Shown piece after piece: positions 46,880 to 58,004 of a DNA stretch of 64,000 nucleotides. This DNA comes from Simmondsia chinensis (Eukaryota > Streptophyta > Magnoliopsida > Caryophyllales > Simmondsiaceae), in contig JAGTTD010000001.1 in assembly GCA_018398585.1 (NCBI GenBank), forward strand, positions 36,223,938 through 36,287,937. Reading direction: 5' to 3'. The translations under genes were made by a program, and so were the position numbers. How positions within the stretch are numbered: the stretch's first letter is position 1; every line of letters starts with the position of its first letter. The notes beneath the pieces were generated by a model, which saw only the letters and a program-made list of their open reading frames with translations, had not been told where the DNA came from and made no database searches.

Positions 46880-47920
46880 AAGTATTTAGTCTGCAGTGAT
46901 ATGGTGACTTGCTCCTAAATCTTGATGCCAAGTGCAGTAACTGATCGCATAGGGAAGAGGAGTCCCACAGTTGGCAGGAAGGAGGGTTGTGCTATTGGAT
47001 GTTTCTGCAGCACAATGGTGATCAAAACGATGGTAACACTTTTGAGCAAGATCTCCAAGTTTCCACAAATTTGACACTGAATAAGAGGCATCCCCAAATT
47101 ATCGCCTCGATATTGTCCCTGAGCTTGATTCGGTTGCTGTCCACCCCCAATGTTATTGCAAGTTTCGATTCAGTCGTGAAGCAACATTTGCCACAGGAGC
47201 TGCAATTTGGCTCTCGTTCAAGCGCCTACTAAATACTTGAGAAAGCCACATAAATCATCAGAAGTACTTGTACATTGAAAAAGCATGTAGGCAGTTCTTA
47301 CCCAAAAAAGAAAAGAAAAAAGAACAGGGCAGGTAGGCAGTGACAACTGATGCATAATCTTATCCAAGGCCATCAAGTGTGTTCTGGACTAAAAATCTTA
47401 GTCAGAAATTTCATGACCAAAGACTTCATCTTGTCGAGGTAGTCTTGCATTGATAGACCTTGCTTCTTAGTTCGGCTAAGGCATCTAGAAAGGTACATGA
47501 TCTTGGCTCAACTACAAGAGAGAGAGAGTTTCTCTAGGCTATTCCAAATATTGGCGGTCATGGTGTGACTAAATCATTTCATGCCAATCTCCTCTAATAG
47601 AAATGAAAGAAGTCAGGCAAGAAGGTAGTTCGATTTAATTCTGGAGTCATGTCAACATTGCTATTGGTACACTCTCTTGTGAAACGTATTTAGGTTGACA
47701 TGGATCGGATTCATCAACATGCTCAATGAGACTAAAAGTTGAGATATGAGCTTTGATGATGGTTTTCCATATGGGATAATGTCTCTCTTCAATCTTGTAC
47801 TTGGTTGATGATTCAAGTTGAAAATAGGACCTTGGTTTTGCAGTCCATTGGAAACTTTGGTTGGGATCAAGTTCGTTTGCGAAGATGATGACTTGGCCGC
47901 CATGTGTGGCACCTGGTTCT
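46880..47920 (-). pseudogene. Copia C gag and protease start
   Basis: The gag start near the primer site reads AAKSSSSQTNLIPTKVSNGL and IFNLNHQPSTRLKRDIIPYG (about 47,750-47,900). Further on is a zinc knuckle CQICGNLGDLAQKC (about 47,045-47,085, two frames combined) in which the histidine is aspartate. Then DLGASHHITAD at about 46,890, the protease entry with DLGA for DSGA. Frames change several times. Confidence 0.75.
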
Positions 47921-47935
47921 GGGGCTCTAATACCA

Positions 47936-48285
47936 TGAACAATGAAATAATTTGTGTTTGTACATTGATCATGAATGAATTACGTAAAGGTTTACAAGTG
48001 TTTAAATTAAACATATTAGCTAACAAAAAGATAAAAGGAGATCAGAAAAGATAATAGGAAAACAAATTCAAAACAAACCACAACACTAAAAAAAAAAAAA
48101 AAAAAAGCAAAAAGCAACACTCGCAGTGCCTCAAGGGCTCCCGCCTAAGCAAGGTCTGGGGAAGGTGGATGTACGCAGCCGAGGCACCCTGAAGAGAGGC
48201 AAAACAAACTACGGCACTAAGATGATAAAATAGGTTGACAGATCTTACAAAGATCTTTTATTTGAATTTCAAACTTCAAATCTTA
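47936..48285 (-). repeat. 5' LTR of copia element C
   Basis: About 350 bp including a 112 bp RTE insert. The LTR end TCATTGTTCA abuts the primer site; the start is TTAAGATTTGAAG (TGAAG in the other LTR). Confidence 0.75.
48090..48201 (-). mobile_element. RTE-tail insert inside copia C LTR
   Basis: Flanked by imperfect 19 bp repeats (AAACAAACCACAACACTAA at about 48,070 and AAACAAACTACGGCACTAA at 48,202). Contains AGTGCCTCAAGGGCTCCCGC and GATGTACGCAGCC. Confidence 0.8.
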
Positions 48286-49745
48286 AATAGATATTAATCG
48301 AATAAGATGATGATCAATGATCTTCCGACAGGAGTCAATTTTGAAATTATTCCCATCACTGAAATTCACTATAAAAAGAGGTTCAGTGCAAGAAAGAATG
48401 GCCAGGAGGATGCATTTAGATTGTGTTAAGAAGTCAACTATCTCAAAAACTCATTGGTAATAAAAGTCAGGAGCCAAAAAAGTTTGGCAAGTAGGATCCA
48501 GTTCAACAAGGACAAAAGAAACAATTCTCCCAAAAGAGTAAGCTAGCAAGTGAATGTTCATAAATGATTTTTTTACTCTAACATACTCCATTCATGTGAT
48601 ACCCATTAAGCTTAAAATGTACACAATACATAGGCCCATTTCATATCTTGTACTGATATTATATTAATATTAAGAATCAGGCACACTGAAATCAAAAGTC
48701 GAGACCCCTCAGCCAAAGAAGCCCTAATATTATATCAAGGCACTATATCGAAAGGTGGAGTCATTGTAACTGTACAGAGAAGAAGACAACAAGGATAGTG
48801 GCAGATCTACATTAAGGAGACCAGGGAATAATGGACCTTGCAACTTTACCATCCGACCTTTACAAATAGATATAAACAGCAATATATATCTATATGTGTG
48901 TGTGTAACAATTGGTGAACCTATAGCATAACTAGCAAGTCAGTACGGTGGTAAGCAAGCTTTATTTCCTCTTTGCAAATGGTCTCTTACTTTCCTAACAA
49001 TTATAAGAAAAAATACAGATTTTTTTTAATTAATCCTCTTACCTCCCTGCCTAACATCTCTATAAATTTTTAGTAATTTTCAATTAATATAACTTTACCT
49101 TCATATTATAAATATGTTCATATCTCAGAGTTTTACATTAATTAATTATATATTTTAGGATTATTTACCAAACTGTGTCAATTTAGTTCTGTAAATTTTT
49201 AACTTTATCAATTCCTTGAATATTTTACATTGTGTCAATTCAATCATATGGTGAAATTGAAGTTAAATTACTATACTTTGTAATGACCTAGTCATGTTAG
49301 ATGCAAGTGAGCAAATATAACCCATTCGTTGAACCACTTTCACTCTGCCCGTCACCCAAACATTAAAATATTGTTGACAATTTAACAAAAATTTCATTCA
49401 ATTAAAATGACATCAAATTAACCATACAAGTACTAAATAAACACAATTAAGAGTAGGACTAAATTGATATAATAGGTAAAGTACAAGAACCTATAGCAAG
49501 GCCTGTTACTTTTAATTATACTCTTTTATTCTTTATTTACAAACCTGGACTCCACATCATTAAATTCCAAGATGTGTCACTAGTTGAGAAGGATCATACT
49601 ACTGCAATGGCAAGTTCTTCCGGCCTCTATGAAATGGAAGAAGATAATTTACATACAAATTATGGTAAGAGGAACTTAATCATGAATGCAGTAAGCAAAT
49701 TGAAACATGAAGAGAAGGTTATAATTTACATACCTCGAATTGGCC
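48286..49745. other. Spacer downstream of the ligase gene
   Basis: No gene found. It should hold the 3' untranslated region of the minus-strand ligase gene just below 49,746. 48,885-48,905 is a short TATATG/TG repeat. 49,150-49,500 has inverted ends sharing TCAATTTAGTTC/TCAATTTAGTCC and may be an old MITE. Confidence 0.45.
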
Positions 49746-51212
49746 TTAGAGTTTGCTAGACGTTCTGCTCGAAATGCCTCCAATCGTCTTGGCTCTCTCT
49801 CTGAGAACAAATTTCTGCGTCTTACCCGTCGAGGTTTTAGGCAAATCATCAAAAATAACATCACGAGGAGCCATATATTGAGGAAGACGATCTCTGCAGA
49901 ACTTAATAATCTCTGCAGCAGTGACATCGTACCCATCCTTCACCTTCACGAATGCACAAGGTGTTTCTCCCCAGTATTCATCTGGCTTTCCTACAACAGC
50001 AGCCTCCAAAACTGCTGGATGACTATAAATAACAGATTCAACTTCAATGGTGCTGATATTCTCTCCCCCAGATATAATAATATCCTTGGACCGGTCTTTT
50101 AGTTGAATATAACCATCTGGGTGTTTGACACCTAAATCCCCACTTCGAAACCATCCGCCATGAAGAGCCTCTTTGGTTGCTTTCAAGTCTTTTAAGTATC
50201 CATTCATAATGGTGTTTCCTCTAAACATAACTTCACCCATTGTGTTTGCATCACATGGAACGCTTTTCATCGTAGAGGGATCCTTTACATCAACTTCCTC
50301 CAAAGCGATATGATGAATTCCCTGGCATGCCTTGATCTTTGCTCTTTGATCTGCAGGCAAAGCATCCCACTCAGGCTTCCATGCGCAAACAGTACCTGGC
50401 CCATAAGTTTCTGTCAAACCATACGAATGGGTCACAGCAAACCCCAGATCTTCCATCTTAAAAAGTACCTGTGGAGGTGGCGGTGCACCTCCAGTCATCA
50501 CCGCCACCCTGCTAGGGAGAGGCTTTCTATCAGTAGCAGTTGTGTTTATAATCATGTTCAATATTGTTGGCGCACCACCCATGTGGGTTACGTTGTGCTT
50601 CGCGATACTATCAAATATTTCCTTGGCAGAGACAGCTCTCAGGCAGACATTTATACCACCTAGAGCTGCCACGCCCCATGTCATGCACCAGCCATTGCAG
50701 TGGAACATAGGGACAGTCCACAAATACACAGGCATTGCCGCCATCTCATTCAATAGAACAGCAGCCAGAGAATTTAAATATGCTCCTCTATGACTATAAA
50801 CAACACCCTTTGGGCTCGACGTCGTACCTGAAGTGTAATTCAGAGAAATAGGGTCAAACTCATCTTTTGGTCTTCTGATCTCAAAATCGGGTTTTCCTGC
50901 TGATAGAAGACGCTCATATTCCAAGTAATTAGAAGTACACATGGAATTGGGAGCTTTAGTTGATTGAAGATCCAAGATTGCGACGATTCGAGGGGGCTTG
51001 GTGTTTGTCTTGGACAAAAGCTCTATTGCACCATGGGCAATACTGAGAAATTGGGAGTCCACAAAGATGAGCTTTGCTTCCGAATGCTTGAGTAACACTG
51101 ACACCATTGCAGAATCATGACGAATGTTAAGAGTACAAAGAACTGCACCTGCCATTGGAACCCCGAAGTGGAGCTCATACATGGCAGGAATGTTTGGTGC
51201 CAAAACAGCAAC
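49746..51212 (-). CDS. Acyl-activating enzyme exon 2
   Basis: 488 codons plus stop, from [10 protein letters not shown] to SSKL. Acceptor AATGCAG just above 51,212. A run of 28 T (coding strand; plus 51,256-51,283) lies about 45 bases upstream of the acceptor. Confidence 0.94.
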   Translation of the reverse strand, partial: VAVLAPNIPAMYELHFGVPMAGAVLCTLNIRHDSAMVSVLLKHSEAKLIFVDSQFLSIAHGAIELLSKTNTKPPRIVAILDLQSTKAPNSMCTSNYLEYERLLSAGKPDFEIRRPKDEFDPISLNYTSGTTSSPKGVVYSHRGAYLNSLAAVLLNEMAAMPVYLWTVPMFHCNGWCMTWGVAALGGINVCLRAVSAKEIFDSIAKHNVTHMGGAPTILNMIINTTATDRKPLPSRVAVMTGGAPPPPQVLFKMEDLGFAVTHSYGLTETYGPGTVCAWKPEWDALPADQRAKIKACQGIHHIALEEVDVKDPSTMKSVPCDANTMGEVMFRGNTIMNGYLKDLKATKEALHGGWFRSGDLGVKHPDGYIQLKDRSKDIIISGGENISTIEVESVIYSHPAVLEAAVVGKPDEYWGETPCAFVKVKDGYDVTAAEIIKFCRDRLPQYMAPRDVIFDDLPKTSTGKTQKFVLRERAKTIGGISSRTSSKL

Positions 51213-51255
51213 CTGCATTTGAAGCATCAGCAGGCAAAAGATAAGCGAAAGACTC

Positions 51256-51286
<31 letters not shown>

Positions 51287-54200
51287 CTTAAGGCTTTGTT
51301 TGTTTGGATGGAAAACATTTTCCATCTCAATTCTGTTGTTTTTTCTATAACTTCATAGTAATCTCAATGAAAGTAGAAAAACTTTTCCGTCAGGGAGGAG
51401 AAAGCATTTTTCATTGTAATCTCACGTCTTATGTTTTACTTCAACCTCCACTTGACCAAGCATGAACCTCATATATAGGAAAATTATCATTAAGGTAATC
51501 TGAGATTTGAGCATTTATCACCTAGGTACTCTAACATTTCAATATATATAATAGCGTACCTTGAGCTTTGAACATTTTATCACATAGGTATCCTAAAGTT
51601 CAAAAATTTTATCAATCAAACACCTTTTTGTTGAGATTCGATAGATATCCATTGCTAAAATTGATCACAATTTCGATGTTATATTAATATCTTCATTAAA
51701 ATTTGATGATCTTTTGCCAAAAATGCAAAAATGACACATTATTGTGGCAATATTTAAGTAGTTTACACCAACATTGGGTAAATATTTTATCATAATTCGC
51801 TGAATTTTTTATGAACACATTGGCATGGCTAGTACATATTATCATAAACATGTATTATATCAACATTCTTTGCACAAAATTGGTCATATCCTTACAAATG
51901 TTCATCAAATTCCTATATAGGGTACCTAAGTGGTAAAACGTTCCAACCTGAGGGTACCTCATTGTATATATTGAAATATCATGGTGCCTAAGTCATAAAT
52001 GGTCAAATCTTACCTTAGTGATAATTTCCCTTATTTATGAAATGAAGTGATTTCTTTTAACTAAAAGGACAAAAGGTTTTAGGAAAAAATATTTTAAAAT
52101 TTTTTTAAAGAAAATATTTTTTGTTGAACCAAACAAATCTTTAAATGGTCCATAGGTGTGAAAGATAACATAGGAAAGAGAATAAGAAAGGAATACAGGT
52201 GCATCATTAGACAAGCTGTAAAAGGAAATAATATGCGAAGAATTCCTTTGGCAACTAAATGACATGTGAAGATAAAGCACTTTATAATGTTGAAATAAAA
52301 CAAGATAAAGCACTTAATCAGTATCCTGCCCAAATTTCCCTTGATACAACACCACAAACCCAATGTCTAAAAGGCTCCCACCAAGGCAGGGTTTGGAAGG
52401 GTGAAATATATGCAGCCTTACTCCTATAGAGTGCTACCCTAAAGGGAGACTATATCCAAGGACCCCTAACCTTACAAGCATAAAAACCAATAGCGTGGAG
52501 AGAGCATAAAGCAACAACAAGTAAAAACGCAACAAGCAACAGGCTACAAAGCACATGGCACCGCTGGGCAACAACCCCGCACAAGCAGCAAGCATCCACC
52601 AGCACATGCAATAGCAAGTATAAGCAAACAGGCATACATATAAGCCTAAGGGCGTTAGGACTAGCTTAGTTGTGCTCATCTATTCTAAACTGCTATAGTG
52701 GCTACACCTATCCTAACCCTCCACTCAACTCTATTTAAGGCCATCTCCTCATTTAAGTTTAGGTGGGTGAAGTCATGTCATATCGTCTCCATCCAATTCT
52801 TCCTAAGGCCTGCCTCTCCCTCTCCTCTTATGTGTAGTATGGAGTTGTTTGCATCTCCTGACAAGGCAATGGTTGGTCTCCTCCTAACATACCCAAGCCA
52901 CCATAAGCATTGCTCCCCCAACTTATCCTTGATTGGAGCACGCCCAATTTGCTTCTTATAACGTCATTTCTGATCCTATCCTTCCTTGTGTGTCCACACA
53001 TCCATCACGACATCCTCATCTCCGCCACCTTCGACTTCTGTGTATAATGCCGTTTAACTAGCCAACACTCCGCACTGAATTACATAAATGAGTCTCACTA
53101 CTGTTTTATAGTATTTATCCTTTAACTATAATGTAGATAAAGATTCCGGAAGAAATTGCATTGCAGAATCGATACAAATTAGTAGTGTAGGGACGCATTT
53201 GGTAAAATTAAAGCTCTGACTCTCTTTGATTTAAAGCAATAATTCATGGAGTGCGTGAGCTGATCACCCAAAAAGGAATTATGCTACAAGTCAAAAACAA
53301 GACGTTAAGGCCCCTTCTCAAACCCCATCCGCCCAATCAAATAGGCCATTATGCTACACAATCTCCACGTTTGTGCTATGTACTGTTCGCAACACCTCAC
53401 TAATATGACAATGCGACATGACTGAAAACCTCAATGTGGTTTCAAGCCCCCCTACAGTAGGAGGAAAAACAGAAAACGGGAAGAGAGCAAGATCGATATA
53501 GGATCAAAAAGAAAACAAAATTGAGCTTCATTTTATACAGCCTGTATACATGCCATGGCACACTGGTAAAAGCATGGACTTGCCCTACACAAGTTCCACA
53601 GCCTTATATGTTCCTGCAACATATTTTTCCAGTTCGAACACCCTCAAATCATAACAAAAAGTGTTTTTCCTTTAAAAAGAAAAAACACTTTCTTTTCCAG
53701 AAATGAAGTCTGGCCAACAGCCCTTTAGTAATAAAAGCACATAAAAAAATATAGGTCGCTAGGACCTTACCTCAAAAGTAGGAGGCAACTGAGGGGATAG
53801 AGTATTGCTTTAGGCCAAAAGGTCTAGAGTTCGATTCCCCCCTTAAACCTCTCCCTAAGGAATCCTTAACTTAACTGCCTCTTGCGGACAGGGTTTACCA
53901 GGTAACCGAGTTCCTCGTTAGCAAAATATAGGTCACTATAAGTTAAATTCAGTATCCCCTCCTCTAAGTTTCCAAAGAAAAAGGATATCAAACGATCATT
54001 TTCTAGTTCCTTTATAGGGGACCCATTTGCAAGTTCCTTTCCTCCTACAAATAGGACTTGACCATAGCCTTCAAGGGGGGAAAAAGGGCAAGTTCTTTTT
54101 TTCAATCTTTCTTCACTATTGGGTATTTGCATAAAGTTATAACATCATGCTAATAAAACAATAATCTTAAGGATCTATTGGACCTAAGGAATGTTTAGGA

Positions 54201-57200
54201 AAGGGTGAAAAATTTTTACTCATTGGTTCACCAAAAAGGAAAAAAAAAATCATGGTAAAGCATATTCTCATGCTCGGACAAATAAGAAAATAAAAAGGAC
54301 AAAAATTAATATGGACAATGCTACAGCCCAGACATGTGACACCAACCATGTTTTCTTCAAATGACCCAATATGCTCAAAAGGTATAATTCTATACAAAAT
54401 TAAAACGAAATTAGTGAGAGTGAATGTACTCTTTGTATAAGATTGAGACATTCATGAAGGAACGATATTCACATAATTACAATACAGAGCCTAAATTGAC
54501 ACGGTTAACAAAGTACTAGTGGTTTGACATTAATAACCCTTTACCCCAAGTTTGGCAATTGGGTAACGAGGGTAACCCTCATTACACCTCTTTTCTTTAT
54601 ATCCAATTCGGAGGTAAAGTGGAAAGAATAAAGTTTTAATAAATTTTAAACTACTTTACTCTTATTTTAATTATAACCATATTTAACCTTACCCATTTAT
54701 ACAATTGCAAACAAGGGAACTTATTTACCTCTCTTTATCCTTACCCCTCTTTATTAGAAAAATCTAAACAAGGACAAAATAATTTCTTACCTTTCTCTCT
54801 TTACCCCTATTTACCCTACCCCTTTACACTTTTTTTACCCCTTAATAGTTGCCAAAGAAAGCATTATGCTCAATTTGATTAAAACTTAACAAGTTAATTT
54901 GAGTAAAATTAAGAAAAGGCAAAAATAGGGAAAACAAGGAAAAAGCAAAACTAGGGAGAACTACTAGTTTTCAGTTGCTTGGTTACCAATTAGTTTTTCC
55001 GACTTTTCTTAGTTTTCCCCAATTTTCTTAGCTGTCTATGAGATTGTTAACAAGTTCTACTCACTTTTTCCACCTATTTTAAAAGAAAAATTGGGAAAAG
55101 TAAAACAACTAGTGTTTTATATAATTTTGCCTGGTTTTACCAGCTTTGCTCTTTGTCAACCTAACATGTCTAATTTTTACATTTATACAATTTTGCTTAA
55201 TGTTTTTCTCAGTTTTACTCATTACTAAACCTAAACCAAAATGACGGTTGAAAAAGAAAAAAAGGAAAATCTTGTATACATATTCACGCATCAAGTACTA
55301 AACTGATAGATTTCGGCAATTTATGATATGATCCAAAAATGGGAAATAGATTGAAACTAAAGTAAAGTAATAAATGATTAGAATTAAAAGGGTACAAGAG
55401 ATAGAAAAGAAATATGATTTCACTACTTCTTTTCTAATACAACTTCCTACCTCTATGTATAAAGAGTTCATCCCCCACCTAGACAGTACCCGCTTTACTT
55501 TTTATTGGACTATCTTCTAGAGCCTATATACCTAATTTGGGCACATGGATATATACAGGATCGCCAGAGCAAGAGAGAGGAGGACGAGCGACTTGAGCAA
55601 GTGAAATGCATAAAAGGTGAAGATGGACAGGTGCTAGTGGAAGGGCATCTAATTAGAGCTAGGTGGAAAGCCTACTTCCACGATCTGTTCAACAACCAGG
55701 GAAACACAGAGATAGCTCTAGGGGATCTTCAGACACCGAGGGGGGATCAGAACGAATGCTATTGCGAGCGAATTACTCCAGAGGAGATCAAGGAAGCCCT
55801 AAAACATATGAGCAGGGGAAGAGCAGTTGGTCCAGATGGGATATCTATTGAGGCATGGAAAGGCCTCGGACATAGGGGCATTAGCTGGCTGACAAAATTC
55901 TTTAACCAAATCCTTATGGGGACCAAGATGCCGGACGAATGGCGGAAGAGCACACTGGTCCCAATCTACAAGAACAAGGGTGACATCCAAAGCTGTGCCA
56001 ACTATCGGGCGATCAAACTAATGAGTCACACTCTCAAGCTGTGGGAGCGAGTCATAGAAAGGAGACTACGACAACAGACGAAAGTGACTGAAAACCAGTT
56101 CGGGTTCATACCGGGGAGATCAACAATGGAAGCCATCCACCTCTTAAGGAGAACGATAGAGCAGTATAGGGAGAGACAAAAGGATCTCCACATGGTCTTC
56201 ATTGACTTTGAGAAGGCTTATGATAGAGTGCCAAGAGAGATACTATGGAGGGTGTTGGGTAGGAGAGGCATTCCAATGCCTTATATTCGGGCCATTAGGG
56301 ACATGTATGAAGAGGCACATACTAATGTGCGTACAGGGGAAGGGGAGACAGATACTTTCCCTATTACAGTTGGGGTGCACCAGGGCTCAGCCTTGAGTCC
56401 CTTTCTGTTCATTCTAGTGATGGATGAGCTCACTAGACACATCCAAGGAAAGGTACCTTGGTGTATGCTTTTTGCAGATGACATAGTTCTGGTAGGGGAA
56501 TCTCGAGCGGACATAAACGAGAAGTTGGAATTGTGGAGAGGTGCTTTAGAATCAAGGGGTTTAAGGATTAGCAGATCTAAGACCGAGTACATGGAATTCA
56601 AATTCGATCATTCCACCACGTCTAGTACAGAGGAGGTCAAGATCGAATCGGAAACCGTACCGAGTAAGGAGAGTTTCAAATACCTGGGATCCATGATACA
56701 TCAGAATGGTGAAGTGGACGAGGATGTCAACAATAGGATTAAAGCAGGCTGGCAGAAGTGGAGGATGGCATCCGAGGTGCTGTGTGATAGAAAGTTCCCG
56801 CTAAAGCTAAAGGGAAAATACTATAGGACGATAGTAAGATCGGCTATGCTATATGGGGCAGAGTGTCGGCCAATGAAACAAAATCAAACACAGAGGATGA
56901 AGGTGGCAGAGATGAGGATGCTACGATGGATGTGTGGCCACACAAGGAAGGATCGGATTAGGAACGAGGTAATACGAGGTAAATTGGGGGTAGCCTCGAT
57001 AGAAGATAAATTGAGGGAGCACCGCCTAAGATGGTTTGGACATGTTAGCAGGAGACCGACTACAGCCCCAGTTAGAAGGTGTGAACAGCTTCACACGACT
57101 ATGGGCAAAAGAGGCAGGGGCAGACCAAAGAAAAGTTGGCTGGAGACGATTCGTCACGACCTAACCCACCTAAACCTAAGAGAGGAGATAGCCTCGGATA

Positions 57201-57802
57201 GGGCACGATGGAGGGCTCGCATAAGGGTAGTGGATGTGGTAGAATAGATTAGTGCGGAGGGCGACTTGTAGTTCTAGATTCCCAGACAGTCATAACCTCA
57301 AGGGGTGCACTTATAGGCTAGTTGTTTGTTTTTTTTTTTTTCCTCAAAATTCATTGGTAATAAATTGATGGTTTTATTTATAGGCGCTCAAATACTTCAG
57401 GTTGGGGGTCCCCGGAAACAGCCTCCTTTCCACTTGAAAGGGGTAAGGCTGCGTACATCCACCCCTCCCAACACCTGCTTTTGCGGGAGCCGCGAGGCAT
57501 TGGGACTGTTGTTGTTGTTGTTGTTGTTGGGCACATAACATAATCAATTTGAGCACCTAATTTAAAAAAGATAGATAAAAGCGCAGAGGAAGCAAAGAGC
57601 TCACAACATCGCCATAGGAAACGCCGAGGTTAGAGAGAGAAGAAGCGAGGCGTGTGCATCGCTGAAGTGTCTGCTTCCAGGTGTAGCGGAGATTACCATA
57701 CACAAGGGAGACGCGGTCCCCATAAACGATAGCAGATCGCTGAAGGAAACTGATGGGAGAAAGCGGCATGTAATTGGCATCGCATCGCACCACTCCCTCC
57801 AT
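49746..57802 (-). CDS. Peroxisomal acyl-activating enzyme (AMP-dependent CoA ligase)
   Basis: Two exons, 57,605-57,802 and 49,746-51,212, join in frame to 554 residues, normal length. The family adenylates a carboxylic acid with ATP and then forms the CoA thioester. Motifs: [11 protein letters not shown] (192-202, phosphate loop), TGGAPPPP (306-313), YGLTETYGP (330-338), SGDL (423-426), DRSKD (439-443) and the catalytic lysine in STGKTQK (K530). The C-terminus SKL is a type 1 peroxisome signal. It belongs to the plant AAE1-like clade that also holds benzoate and cinnamate CoA ligases of peroxisomes; the true substrate cannot be told from sequence. No stops or frameshifts. The 6,392 bp intron (51,213-57,604) is filled with repeats but its GT and AG borders are intact. 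The start codon begins [20 protein letters not shown], as usual for the clade. Confidence 0.93.
51477..52033. mobile_element. MITE with ~85 bp inverted ends
   Basis: Left end AGGAAAATTATCATTAAGG and right end, inverted, AGGGAAATTATCACTAAGG; both continue into ATTTCAATATATA. No coding capacity. Superfamily unknown because the target duplication cannot be fixed. Related copy at 22,725-23,165. Confidence 0.75.
52343..53125 (-). mobile_element. RTE LINE 3' fragment
   Basis: Minus-strand translation gives [23 protein letters not shown] (about 52,990) and HDFTHLNL (about 52,760), then the RTE tail (CCCAATGTCTAAAAGGCTCC in plus reading). Stops present. The upper edge is approximate and no duplication was seen. 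Confidence 0.85.
53553..53650 (+). repeat. tRNA-like SINE fragment
   Basis: TGGCACACTGGTAAAAGCAT resembles an A-box region and CCAGTTCGAACACC a B-box, about 70 bases apart. No cloverleaf; ends undefined. Confidence 0.45.
53761..53922 (+). mobile_element. tRNA-derived SINE without a poly(A) tail
   Basis: 162 bp flanked by AAAATATAGGTCGCT (53,746-53,760) and AAAATATAGGTCACT (53,923-53,937), 14 of 15 matching. The head holds GGGATAGAGTATTG and a B-box GAGTTCGATTCCCC. Ends ...CTCGTTAGC with no A or T tail. Not recognised as a named family. Confidence 0.75.
54549..54858. mobile_element. Possible MITE, TACCCC-rich
   Basis: Left TTTGGCAATTGGGTAAC and right, inverted, TTTGGCAACTATTAAGGGG. Interior is many TTACCCCT-like motifs. 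No target duplication found. Confidence 0.45.
55547..57247 (+). CDS. RTE reverse transcriptase, partial, uninterrupted
   Basis: Open from the truncation point to TAG at 57,245. Landmarks: [36 protein letters not shown] (RT fingers); [39 protein letters not shown] (first catalytic Asp); [20 protein letters not shown]; catalytic box [44 protein letters not shown]; end [15 protein letters not shown]. No stop or frameshift across 566 codons, so this is the youngest coding element here. The in-frame ATG at 55,505 and the next 13 codons are host intron sequence, a chance fusion. It cannot retrotranspose by itself without the endonuclease. Confidence 0.9.
   Translation, partial: GYIQDRQSKREEDERLEQVKCIKGEDGQVLVEGHLIRARWKAYFHDLFNNQGNTEIALGDLQTPRGDQNECYCERITPEEIKEALKHMSRGRAVGPDGISIEAWKGLGHRGISWLTKFFNQILMGTKMPDEWRKSTLVPIYKNKGDIQSCANYRAIKLMSHTLKLWERVIERRLRQQTKVTENQFGFIPGRSTMEAIHLLRRTIEQYRERQKDLHMVFIDFEKAYDRVPREILWRVLGRRGIPMPYIRAIRDMYEEAHTNVRTGEGETDTFPITVGVHQGSALSPFLFILVMDELTRHIQGKVPWCMLFADDIVLVGESRADINEKLELWRGALESRGLRISRSKTEYMEFKFDHSTTSSTEEVKIESETVPSKESFKYLGSMIHQNGEVDEDVNNRIKAGWQKWRMASEVLCDRKFPLKLKGKYYRTIVRSAMLYGAECRPMKQNQTQRMKVAEMRMLRWMCGHTRKDRIRNEVIRGKLGVASIEDKLREHRLRWFGHVSRRPTTAPVRRCEQLHTTMGKRGRGRPKKSWLETIRHDLTHLNLREEIASDRARWRARIRVVDVVE
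55547..57526 (+). mobile_element. RTE LINE, 5'-truncated, open RT
   Basis: Flanked by TTGGGCACAT at 55,537-55,546 and 57,527-57,536 (the first TTG of the right copy may belong to the tail). The endonuclease domain is lost by 5' truncation. 3' end: about 180 bp, then the RTE tail (CCCCGGAAACAGCCTCC, GGTAAGGCTGCGTACATCC, TTGCGGGAGCCGCGAGG) and (TTG)7 or so. Oriented opposite to the host ligase. Confidence 0.93.
57605..57802 (-). CDS. Acyl-activating enzyme exon 1
   Basis: 66 codons, [14 protein letters not shown] to VSYGDV, phase 0. Donor GTGAGC. Joins VAVLAPN of exon 2. Confidence 0.93.
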
Positions 57803-58004
57803 TGATTGTGATTGACACTGAGGAAGAAGAGTCTTAAATCCCTATTCCCTATTGCAATATCATCTTTCTCTTGTTGGTTTGTTGAGTAGGAATAGTCATT
57901 GGGACATTCGCCTTATCTTAATAATCATCATAGGATTGTCGAACGTTAAGGAATCCCTATTTAAGCAAAAGGCCGGCCAAATTTTACCGGATAGGATAAC
58001 AGGA
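57803..58004 (-). promoter_or_regulatory. Ligase upstream region, cut short by an LTR
   Basis: Only 202 bp separate the start codon from the gypsy LTR. On the minus strand a TATA-like GCTTAAATAGG lies near 57,960, about 150 bp before the ATG. Other elements not recognised. Confidence 0.4.

Larger units (their letters stand above)
39635..48285 (-). mobile_element. Ty1/copia element C, nested and decayed
   Basis: A second copia family. The 5' LTR end meets a primer site TGGTATTAGAGCCCC (plus 47,921-47,935), followed in minus order by gag, zinc knuckle, protease, integrase remnants, RT and a 3' LTR start at 39,810. It is broken by copia remnant B (41,737-44,367), a hAT-like MITE, and RTE fragments at 45,731, 46,673 and 48,090. 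The lower edge (about 39,635) is approximate. Confidence 0.8.
51213..57604 (-). other. Ligase intron, 6.4 kb
   Basis: GT (GTGAGC) to AG. Contains a TIR element (51,477-52,033), an RTE LINE on the sense strand (about 52,343-53,125), two tRNA-like repeats (53,553 and 53,761), a possible MITE (54,549-54,858) and an RTE LINE on the antisense strand (55,547-57,526). 54,859-55,546 holds nothing I recognise. Confidence 0.88.

Noticed and set aside
55505..57247. Host-encoded 580-residue protein
   Set aside because: All but the first 14 residues is RTE reverse transcriptase, bounded by a target duplication and an RTE tail.
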